Positions 44,978 through 54,960 of a stretch of 64,000 bases of DNA are shown in pieces. The position numbers were made by a program, and so were the translations under genes. This DNA comes from Gnetum montanum (taxonomy: Eukaryota > Streptophyta > Gnetopsida > Gnetales > Gnetaceae): contig MNCI01003938.1 in the NCBI GenBank assembly GCA_015680685.1, positions 378,110 through 442,109 of the forward strand. Direction: 5' to 3'. Position 1 is the stretch's first letter. Each line of letters opens with the position of its first letter. Under the pieces are notes generated by a model, which made no database searches, was not told the origin of the DNA, and saw nothing but the letters and a program-made list of their open reading frames with translations.

Positions 44978-46970
44978 GAAAACTTGTTCTCAAGTTCCTT
45001 ACAAAATATTTGGAAGGTATGGGATTATTGACTAATTGACAATTGATGGTGGAATGGGATGATAGACTCAATGTGCCCAGTGAACGAATCAATAAGCATA
45101 TTACAACATTAGTATTCATGACCATTGTGGTGAAAACTCATACATAAATGACATGCAAGCCTTTATTTGGCAAATTGAAAAGAAAAAGAGAGATAGAAAG
45201 AAGATGGAGCATGTTGCCACCAATGCTAACATTGCGCCTTACGTTGTTTATTCATAGCCATGCCACTAAACTTTCTCCTTTTGTAAATGCTCCAATCCTA
45301 GTCCATACTAAGTGCTTCCTCCAAGCCCAGTCCATTATTTGCATGATCACCATCTGCACATACAACAAAGTCACAAATGTGCAAGGATAGATAATCTACA
45401 ATGTAGTTGATACCTTGCCTCAATATCAAGTGCATTGGCTGAGTTGTGATTATGGAAAAAACTAGTTCAGAGATTTATCACTGGTAACTACCTAAGGTGT
45501 AGGGGTTAGGCAATTAGTAAAATGGAAAAAATTGAAAACTTTGTGCCAAGGCCCCCATGACTAAGAGCGAACCTCTGGTAGCTATAAAATGGAAAAAAAT
45601 GAGGTACAAGAACGATGAAAAATATCAATGGCAATGCCAATAAAATGGATGTCATGGATGGGGATGAAACAAGAAATGATTGATTACAGAAAATGTTTAA
45701 GGGAAAGAACTTAACAATTGCATCAAAAAGAAATGCCAGTGGGTCCTCTCCAAACTAGGCTGATGCCTTTTATGCCCTGAAAAACCCACAAACCAAAGAG
45801 TCCGTAGGCTCTAAGAATGTCATTTGGAAGCAAGAGTTAAAAAATTACCCACAAGAACTCACCAAAGAAAAAAAATGCATCAACCCAGAATGGACTAATG
45901 ACAAAACTGACAATGTGGTGGAAAATGGGAAGAAAGATGGACAGGAGAGAATGGAATGAAATCCCAAGAACAAGGTTGTGTAAAGCCCCTTGTGTATTTC
46001 ATGGTTAAGATAACTAAGTAGAACTCATCCCAAATCTAGACTCAAACCAACCACATTCAATGACCTCACATCAATACAATTGGCTAATCCATCCTCTTGA
46101 GGCAACAAGAATGTTTCCACAAAGAGTGACCACCATCCCAAGGAGAGTGAGATGGAGAAGCAGGAAGCAAGAAAGGGCCTTAGTTAGAGGGAACCTTCAG
46201 GAATGAATAACATGTATTTCCAATGCCATAACTAGCGCTTATAGTCCATATTGCTTTATTATGTTTAAGGGGTATGGTTTGAGTTCTCATTTTTCTCCTT
46301 TTTTTTGCATGAGAACCACACCATGCAAAGACTTATTTTTATTCACTTGGCTTCCTGATTTTTGAACAATATTAAAATGGCAGAAAACCCAAGAAACAAG
46401 CATCCAAGAACCTAAGAGAATGGCCAACACAAATGCATCAAACCTCCTTGAAGTCACACCCTTTTCATCCTTTGAGTCCTTGGTTTGAAAAGTACCCAGC
46501 CACCAATTCATTAACACGTTTGCTTAGAAAAAAGGGACTGTATAGTTCCAAGCCAAACAAGACCATAGAGTTGTATGGATGAGTGGATAGCATGGACTCA
46601 TTACCTATTTAACCAAAAGAAGCATACCTTAATATCAGCATCATAATTCAAAGGTAAAAATCAAACATTAGCAATCAATATGATATAATTCAATCCACCA
46701 TCATGAGCACTTATTAGATGATGAATAAAAGTAAATCAAGCAAACAGAAATAGTAAAAACATGAACGATGGTGTAAAAAAAAATAAGAAAAGTTAAAAGA
46801 ATGTGTAAAACAAAAAATGTGTAAAAACAAATTCAAAAAGAACTGAGGACCTAGAATAGTTAGCATAGGTGGCCATCTCCCCCATGACTATGTTGGAAGG
46901 AGGAGATCCAAAATAGTGAATAGGGTTGTCCATCAAGAGAGGTAGCATGTGTACTAGCTATCCTAAGCTC
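44978..46970 (-). other. Post-pol region of element B
   Basis: In element orientation it carries, in order, the hydrophobic frame after pol (SPPSNIVMGEMATYAN, about 46930-46870), the short frame 46517-46287, the shared block with GTGGGTCCTCTCC (about 45735-45812), and the word AGTCATGGGGG twice more (46889-46879 and 45561-45551). No ORF3. It matches the 3' part of A block by block. Confidence 0.6.
46287..46517 (-). other. Short frame shared by elements A and B
   Basis: 76 codons: MLMNWWLGTFQTKDSKDEKG, then a hydrophobic stretch FVLAILLGSWMLVSWVF that could span a membrane, then SLHGVVLMQKKGEK. A's 715-960 has the same sequence in decayed form (NWWLG, VLAILLG read through shifts). It lies where Athila elements can have an env-like ORF. 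It may be only conserved non-coding DNA. No known family. Confidence 0.3.
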
Positions 46971-48290
46971 TTAGAAAGGTTTGGTTTGTTGCATGTTGAC
47001 CAAAAGTTTCTTATCTAGGCTCTCAAGTTTGTATATTGTCATGGCCCTTGAGGGAAAACTTGCATAAATAATATAAGGTCCTTCCCATAGTATTTGAAAT
47101 TTAGTACATTGTGGCACATGTGTGGGATTCCAATAAAGAACCTTATTTCTTGGCTGATAGTTAACTTTCCTAATTCTTAGATCATGATGTTGTTTATTGA
47201 AGGCCTTGTGTAATTCGTTAAATGACAGGGTAGCTAATCAGTTTTCATCTAGCAAGTTAAGGGTTACTAACCGATGTTTCTGTGCTAGATTAAGGTCAAG
47301 GTTGAGGTCACATGTCATGGATAGTGTACGAAGCTTAGTTTGAATGGGAAGCATTGGTAATTTACTGTACACTAACTCATAGGGAGAGTAGCCTGTAGGG
47401 ATTTTTTATGTGGTGCAGTATGCCCAAAGAGCATCATTCAGTTTAGTGCTCCAGTCTTACCTAAACTTGTTAATGGTTCTTGTCAATATCTTCGTAATCT
47501 CCTTGTTGGTGACTTCTGCTTGACTGTTTGCTTGCGGGTGGTATGGTGTAGTCAATTTATGCTCATCCCCTAAGCATTGCGTTAATTTCCAAAAAGTTGC
47601 ACCTGTGAAGTATGTACTATTTTCTAAAATAAGTGTGCATGGCACACCAAACCTGTTTATGATTTGTTGTTGAACAAATCGTGCAACTGTAGATGATGTA
47701 CAATCTTTAACAACAACTACTTTGGTCCTTTTTGTTAGGTAATCAATAGCAACGATAATATAAGCTTTTCCATTGGACATTGGTGTAATTAGTCCCATAA
47801 AATCAATTCCCCAAATGTCGAAGGGTTCTAATGGTTCAATCCATTATTGCAGACCCTCCATTCTAGCATTCATTCCCCCATCATGTTGATAATACTCACA
47901 AGATTGGATGAATTGATGGACATCTTGAAATAATGTAGGCCAATAATATCCTGCAAGCAAGATCTTGATGGTTGTTCGTCTCCTAGCACAAGGACCCTCA
48001 TGAGCATCTTGGAGAACTCATAGTTGATCTATATCAGGAACACACCATCAAACCAAGCCATCAAGACACACTTTGTAAAGTTTCCCATTGATTTCCATAA
48101 AGTACTTGGCTCGGTGAAGAAACTATTATTTCTTCTTAAGGTTTAACTCTTGTGGTATTTGTTGGGTGAGGAGATAGGTAAGAATGCTACTATACCAGTT
48201 TGTCTCCATGGGTGATTGATTATTCACTACACCAGCAAAGAGGAATTCATCAAGAAAATAATTAGAAATTGGATACTTGTCCTTCTTATT
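46971..48290 (-). pseudogene. Integrase of element B
   Basis: The zinc-binding region at about 48030-47890 reads AHEGPCARRRTTIKILLAG, YYWPTLFQDVHQFIQSCEYY, with Tyr in place of the last zinc-binding Cys. The core (47798-47457) has PMSNGKAYIIVAIDYLTKRT with the first Asp, TLILENSTYFTG where Glu replaces the second catalytic Asp (usual form ISDNGTHF), and YHPQANSQAEVTNKEI with the catalytic Glu. The C-terminal domain ends KKLLVNMQQTKPF-stop at 46971. The changed residues mean it would not be active. Confidence 0.8.
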
Positions 48291-48296
48291 ATTCCA

Positions 48297-49519
48297 TCAC
48301 AATCGAGATAAATAATCAGCAGCTACATTCTCGATGCCTTTACGATCAATCATCGTAAGATTGAACTCTTGTAAGATTACAAGCCATCGTATGATATGAG
48401 GGCTTACCATTGGCTTATTCATGAGGAACCCTATTGCACTATGATCTATATGTATATATACTTTATATCCCAATACATAGTGTCTAAACTTTTCTAGTGC
48501 AAACACTACAGCCAGTAATTCTTTCTTTGTGGTAGTGTAGTTAAGTTGTGCACTAGCAATGCTTTTACTTGCATAGTGGATGTAATAAGCACACTTCTGG
48601 TCATCTAACTATGTAAGTGTGACTCCTAAGGCATAGTTGGATGCATCAGTCATGATATGGAATGGTTTGGACTAGTCAGGAGCTTGTAGAGTGGGTGTTT
48701 CTACTAGCTTTTGTTTCAAAGTTTGAAAAGCTAATTCGCATTCCCTAGTCCACTCAAAAGGTACACCCTTTTTTGTTAATTCTACCAATGGTTTGGAAAC
48801 CTTTGAAAAGTTCTCAATAAATCTCCTATAGTAGCTAGTATGTCTAAGGAATGACCAAATATCTTTGATATGTAATTTCTTGGATAACTTTGATTTTCTC
48901 AAGGTCTCCCGCTATCCCTATGTGTGAGATTTTGTGCCCTAGTACTACGCCCTCTTGGAGCATCAAATGGCTTTTCTACTAGTTGAGCCTCAAAATTGGT
49001 TTCTACACATATTTTTAACACTTGCTCCAACCAATCTAAGGCTTGATCAAAGTTTTCTCCATAAGTGGAGAATTGATCCATAAAGACCTCCATGCCATTC
49101 CCTATCTTCTATTGGAATATGCTTAGAACTAGTTGTTGAAATGTTGTAGGGGCATTGCACAAGCCAAATGACTTCTGTTTATATGTAAACATTCTCCAAG
49201 GACTAGTGAACATAGTCTTGGCTTGGTCTTTTAAGGCTATTTGTACTTGGTTATATCCACTATATCCATCCAGAAAATTGTAATAGCGATGCCCTGCGAT
49301 GGTGTCTAAGACTTGGTCAAAAAATGGTAATGAAAAGTGATCTTTGAATGTTGCCATATTCAGTAGCCTGAAATCTCTACACACCCTCCATTTACCTCCC
49401 TTTTTAGGCATAATAACTAAGGGGATAACCCATTCGCTATCAGCAATGGGGTATATGAACCCAGCCTTGAGAAGCTGTTTGATTTCTTTCTTAACTACTT
49501 GCTTCAACTTAGGGTTCAA
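48297..49519 (-). pseudogene. Reverse transcriptase and RNase H of element B
   Basis: RT frame 49519-49109: VIMPKKGGKWRVCRDFRLLN, FLDGYSGYNQVQIALKDQ, FGLCNAPTTFQQ, typical of Athila. In the next frame (49093-48899) the catalytic box reads MEVFMDQFSTYG, with Gln for the second Asp of FxDD. The connection segment at 48902-48672 (FLRHTSYYRRFIENFSKVSK) and the RNase H at 48506-48297 (FALEKFRHYVLGYKVYIHID, ENVAADYLSRL) follow in proper order. RT and RNase H copy the RNA and remove the template. One frameshift separates the RT halves. Confidence 0.85.
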
Positions 49520-50053
49520 TCACCTCTGTGGTTGTCTTTTAGGCTTCATGGAGGGGTTAGTGTAAATTCTATGTTAGCATATCCTAGGATCTATTCCAGT
49601 TAATTTGGGATATGACCAAGTGAAGGCTTTTGACCATCTATTAATTACCTTTAGTAGTTCTTCTTTCTATTGAGGAGTAAGCTTAGTGTTGATAATTACC
49701 AATTTTTCATTTTTAAGGAACCTGTATTCCATACTGGTGGGAAATGGTTTCATCTTGAGGGGATCCTACTTAAATTTATCAAGGATTTCCAACTTCCCCC
49801 AGTTGACATTTTCAAGGTTAAGACTTGGAAGTTGGTGGTGGACTTGCTCTAATACATCTATGCTATCAATATAAGCATAAGTCAAACCCTTAGTTGGTTC
49901 CATGCATATGAGTGAACTACTTTCTTGATTAGATGTTAGTCACTGGATGTCTTCCTATAGTGTGGCTACTACATACAAGAATATTTATATGTTAATCACT
50001 TGTGCACACTGATTGCATGCAGGCAATGCTAAACTTTACACAAACCATAACCT

Positions 50054-50734
50054 CTAAACACAATTACACCCTGTGTCACTGTATGCGATGCACAGAACTT
50101 TCTTCTTCTTGATCTTTCTGAATGTATTTTCCTTTGATATTTCTAGGGAAAGATCATGGATTCCTAGGCATGCATCAATGGTGCTTAGCCATGCTCTTCC
50201 CATTATGATTGGAAAGTTCCTCTTATTGTTGTTTACCAGAATCACTAGGAACTCAGCTAGGTACAACCACACACAAATAGTGGTAACAATGTCTTCCACC
50301 AATCCCAATGGGAAATTGATAGACTGGTCGGCCAAATCTAGATGGATGTTGCTCTTTTTCAATGGAGTCAGGTTCCAAGCCTTGTACATTTCTTAAGAAA
50401 TCAAGTTAACACCAGAACCTAAATCCAAAAGAGCATTGCATGGTGCATTTTCAGTAATTTGTAAGTATATCAGAGGACTCCCAGGATCAGAGAATTTCTT
50501 GGGAAGGTGGACAGCTTTGATCCAATCGGTGATGGCATATGTTAGCGTGACTATATATGTTGAGTGCAATGATTGGGTTGAAGGGGGCTCCAGAGTTTTG
50601 ACTGATACTGAGGCGTCAAAGGAATCAACCACTTGTGATTGCAAGGGCTTAGTTGGACTGTTGGTTCTAAAGAAATGTCTTTTCTTCATGTGGTTGTTGG
50701 AACCAATAGTAGGTTGAGAGTGAACAGCCCTCAT
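50054..50734 (-). pseudogene. Protease of element B
   Basis: Frame 50734-50393 ends SPLIYLQITENAPCNALL, DLGSGVNLIS. The DLG-S motif is the Athila-type protease active site (compare CDLGAS). The frame goes on at 50389 as MYKAWNLTPLKK, ANQ-type strand residues, and RNFPIIMGRAWLSTIDACLG, the GR-W motif. A single stop separates the two frames. Aspartic protease that would process Gag-Pol. Confidence 0.75.
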
Positions 50735-53030
50735 GAAATTATGTTGCTGTAGCTAGGTAGGGATTTCACCTTGCATCGTTGGAGTAGGTAGTAGTGGAGC
50801 TATTGGTGGAAGAGATGCAGAAGGATGAGAAGGATGATATGCTTTTAGAATATCACCTCTAGAAGAGGGAGTCCCATAATACTCGTGGGCTTGGTATTGA
50901 GAAGTGACATGACCAGAAGAGTCACGTGGGGAGACTGGCTACTATAGGTAATATCCATAAGGGTCAGGCTGCCGATAAGGATACTATTTCCTTGGTGGTG
51001 GCATTCCCCATGATTNAATAAGGATACTATTTCCTTGGTGGTGGCATTCCCCATGATTGTGGGTGCTACCACTATTGATATTGCACCATCGATTGTGGTG
51101 GAGTTCCACTGGGATAACATGTTAAGGGTTGGTGGAACTACCTTGGGTTACCTTGAGAATAAGGTAGCCTTCAAGGTGTTTTCCTTTTGTTTAATTGTGG
51201 GTTGAGTGCATACACCCTAGACTCCTATAGATGTGAGATTACAGGGCAACATCCCTTAGGATTATCATATTGACATATCTCACATCCACTATCATTGTCT
51301 ATTTCTAAATCCACAACCTCTTCAATGATGGAAACTTTGCCCTTACCCTTGCTATGTGCATGTTCAGCCTTTTTCTTTTCTCACTACCTTGCTCTCTAGA
51401 CTCCTCTACTATTTTAAGAACAGTTTGAAATCTATTGTCTAGCTATTTCCAAAAATTCTGATGTCATCTTTTGGATAGGAAAAGTTTTCCTATTCACCAT
51501 CTCTTCAAGTGGTGACTTTTCTTCATACTCGAAATCTTACTCCCCTCTTCCAAAGGGAAGGATCTCAGTTATACTCTTCCGCACTTTCTCTCTTCTATAG
51601 CTCACCTTCTTCCTTAGCAACTTGCTCCAATAGTCTTTGAATTTGATGGAACCTAAGCTTGGATAGTCTCCCTTGGTCATAAGTCCCAAGGGTTCTTCTC
51701 ATTTCATGCCTAAGCCCATCCACAAGATGGCACAATTGATCCCTTTACAAATAACCATGCCTAGGACAACGATGTAACAATGCATAGTATCAGCCCATGG
51801 CAACATCTAAGGGTTCATGTCCTCCTTATTTCCAGCCTTGAATTTGCTTTCTTAAGTCAGACACTTAGGAGTACGCTTGGTACTTGTCATTAAATAGTTC
51901 TAACATAGTACTCCACCTACGAATGAATTCTAGTTCTAAAGATTGATACCAGCTTTTCACTTCTTTAACTAATGTCCATGGGAACAACTTAAGTTTTTGC
52001 CATTTTTTCTCTATGTTTTGTAAGGCACATGCATCATGGAATGCTTGTAAATGATTCTGACGATCAGCATTGTATTCCCCTTCAAATTGTGGGATGTTTT
52101 TCATATCTAATTTCTTGATCCTACTATCTTTCTAATGCCTTGTTCAAATTCTAATAGCCTTAGTTATGTCCAACATACTTCAAGTAGCAAGGAGGGATTC
52201 ATCGTGATTGTCTCATCCATGGCATCTATGATTCCTATATTGTTTCCTACTCTCCCTTCTTCTATGTTTCCTCATCTCCTTTCCTGCCTGTTTCGTCTAT
52301 GACTTCCACTTTGTCTACCTTTATCACAATGGTCTTTTTCTTTATGACTACATCCAAATATTGAAGGATAGGGTGAAGAAGATGATGAAAGTGAAGAAAA
52401 GGAGAACCATCACCATGATGGTGTTTGCTACCTTCTCTTCTGTGGTCTCAGCCTCGATCGTGATTGTAATCAAAATGTCCACCTTTATCGTGAGTTTGTG
52501 TCCCTTTTTCAAATCCTTTATGCCAGTGGGTATCAGAACCTAGGTTATGAATAGTGGAATGAAGGTTCTAATACACAACCCCTTGGCCAAAGTCAAGGGG
52601 AGGAACATAATTGTGTGGGCAACTACCTGAGGTAGGTTCACCACCCTCATTTTCACTTAAGACATGTGGGACATCCTAGGACCACTTACCCTTCAAAGAC
52701 TTATGATGTCTCTCCTGTTGCAAGTCCCTTTGATGTTTTTCCTCTATGGGATGGTATTCTCTCGAGTCATGGTCTTGGACAACGTATTCTACATGTAAGT
52801 GTGGCATCCCAATTCGTGTGAGAGCACGAAGAAGCATACTCAAGACTGAACAATCAAGAGGTAACATTATGTTACCTTCTAAATATTGCCAACGTAGTTG
52901 TTCATCTTGATGGAGGATAAAGGTGAAGTCTGGTATATACTCATTGGGATGAATATATACCACTCAAAATTGTTGAGGGACTAGTGGACAAACGTCATGT
53001 GTATTACGCCATCAACTATTTTCTATTTTA
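50735..53030 (-). pseudogene. Gag of element B
   Basis: N-terminal part 52963-52676: VVYIHPNEYIPDFTFILHQD, then LRALTRIGMPHLHVEYV. Core 52104-51865: MKNIPQFEGEYNADRQNHLQ, LKLFPWTLVKEVKSWYQSL, EFIRRWSTMLELF. The zinc-knuckle relic at about 51297-51261 reads CEICQYDNPKGCC, with Asn at the His position. A Gln/Tyr/Gly/Pro-rich linker precedes the protease. No Met aligned with that of C was found, and stops are frequent. Confidence 0.75.
51016..51016. other. Single N with duplicated flanks
   Basis: A stretch of about 40 bases beginning AAGGATACTATTTCCTTGG and ending CCCCATGATT occurs directly before and shortly after the N, as if two contig ends with the same sequence were joined without merging. 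Confidence 0.85.
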
Positions 53031-53187
53031 GACCTAGGTGGTGAGGTGCTTTTATACTAAGAAGGAGATATACTTGTTTATTCAATGTGCAATGTATTCT
53101 TGTTTATTATTTTCTCAACCAACCCTAAGGGTTCGTTCCAATGATGTGAATGATTTCCTATGTTCTAGTTAGCGCACAAACAACTAA

Positions 53188-53206
53188 GTCCCTGACAACG
53201 GTGTCA
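53188..53206 (-). other. Primer binding site of element B (tRNA-Asp)
   Basis: Minus strand TGACACCGTTGTCAGGGAC beside the 5' LTR, with tRNA-Asp complement TGGCGCCGTTGCCGGGGAT as the likely ancestor. Differences are G to A or C to T. Confidence 0.7.
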
Positions 53207-53207
53207 A

Positions 53208-54025
53208 TGATGAGTGGCGAGGTACCCCTATTCTCAACCATATGAATACGAGCATTTCAAGCACGATCCAATAGAATTCCAAGGACTAAGTACTTATGCA
53301 CCCTTGTGGAACAAGGATGGGTTGGTTGATCATTGTCTTCCTAAGCTTACATGTATGTCACAATTGTATAGTTAAGTAAGCTTAAGGCATATGATTTTTA
53401 TAGCTTTTATCTTTTTATGTCTTGTGTTAGTAGGGAAGGAGAGAGGTAACTAAGTGACTAATTTAACTTAACTACTCATTAACTAAGTTCTAACTAATCC
53501 TAACACCAGCATCCGTTCCCACTTGTTGTACACATCCTGAACCAGTGCAACATTGCTGGGATTACCATATGTTCATCATTACTGGGTTACTAAGCATTAC
53601 ATGCATGCTTAAAGTGGTCATGCTTGTGTAATTTAACAATTTTCTTAATTGATCAAAATTAATTGCTGTGCTAATAACATAAATTTAAATTGCATAAAAT
53701 AAAATAAATGCATAAGAAAATAAAATAAAAGAAATGTGTAAGAAAAAAAATCTCAAGTGCTACAAGGATGAATCAAAGAGCTCATATTTATTATTGTACA
53801 CAAGGTGTGCTTAGGTACACAATATGCGAATAAAGATCTTTCCACACTTAGACCTCCTGCTGCGGGCACTTGGAAAATACTCTAACTTTCAAACAGATTA
53901 CAAGAGTTTTGCAACTTGACTGCTAAAAGACTTCTTCCCAATTGTGCGCCTAGGCACTGTATTTATAGGCTTGAGAGCAACTACTTTAATAATTAGAATA
54001 ACTACTAGAGTAACCGCTCTCATCA
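53208..54025 (-). repeat. 5' LTR of element B
   Basis: 818 bases, TGATGAGTGGCGAGG...ACCGCTCTCATCA on the plus strand. TATAAATA on the minus strand at 53967-53960. GAACC follows at 54026-54030. Confidence 0.9.
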
Positions 54026-54030
54026 GAACC

Positions 54031-54960
54031 CATAGAACTAGAGACATTGATGAAGTAATTACAATACGTTTTTCTTGAAAGTGGAAAATTAGTTACTATT
54101 AATGCCTAGCTGAAAAATAAGCACAAGAAAAATTTTCTTAAGGTGGTTAATAAATGATCAATAGCCATCACTTGGTCTTATGATGAAATCATAAGCATTA
54201 ATCTAGGCATATGCTAACATTGCATATACATGAACCCTGCAATGAAGCCTACGTGTCAACCACAATACAAGTTTAGTTCCAAATTAAAGGATATAGTCAA
54301 GTAGAAAATTGAGAAGCTACTCAAGATGGAATTCATTTATCCTATAGAAAATAGTGATTGGGTTGGCCCACTTATGATTATGTTAGAGAAACAAGGCAAG
54401 TGGTAGATTTGCATAAACTTTAAGTTATTGAATATGATGGTGTACAAGGTTCACTTTCCATCATCTTTTGCTAACTAGGTACTAGATATAATAAAAGGGC
54501 AAAAATAGTATAGCTTTTTGGATGATTATAATGGATATAATTAAATCCAGTTTTTTCTTGAAGATTAGGAAAAGATAACATTCATGAATTCTTAGGCAAT
54601 CTTCAGAAAGAAAAATATGTTCTTTAGCCTATGTAACATCCTTAAAATATTTTAAGAACTAGTCCTTAGCATCTTTCAAAAGAAAATTGGAAATGGTATG
54701 GAAATATTTATGGATAAATTTTCCACCTATAGCTTAGACTTTGAAAAAGTACTAGAATACTTGAGAAAGGTACTCAAGAAATGTGTTGAAACTAATTTAA
54801 AGTTAACTAGCAAAAGAATCACCTAATGGTCCAAGAAGGTACTTTCTAGGAATACTAAATCTCAAAGAAAGACATTGAGGTAAATCTAGAAAGAATAAAA
54901 GTAATCCAAGGAACATACAAAGATTTCAAATAGTAAAGAATGTAAGGTTCTTCCTTGGAT
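54031..54960 (+). pseudogene. Reverse transcriptase relic of element I, split by element B
   Basis: Plus strand, one main frame with many stops: CQPQYKFSSKLKDIVK, KIEKLLKMEFIYPIENSDWV, GPLMIMLEKQGKW, FLDDYNGYN, then GNGMEIFMDKFSTY, where FMDK replaces the catalytic FxDD. It then reads VLEYLRKVLKKCVETN. This is the RT of an Athila-like element on the strand opposite to B. The sequence before it (from 54031) fits the linker that precedes RT in Athila. The rest of I to the left of B is too decayed to define. Confidence 0.7.

Larger units (their letters stand above)
43969..54025 (-). mobile_element. Element B: complete-length Athila-like retrotransposon without ORF3
   Basis: 10,057 bases with two LTRs (992 and 818 bases), target duplication GAACC, tRNA-Asp primer site, polypurine tract and all coding domains in Athila order: gag, protease, RT, RNase H, integrase. 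It is the best reference in the window for A, C and D. The region between pol and the 3' LTR is only about 2 kb and has no ORF3. Stops and shifts, an altered RT catalytic box and an altered integrase Asp show it is dead. Confidence 0.92.
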
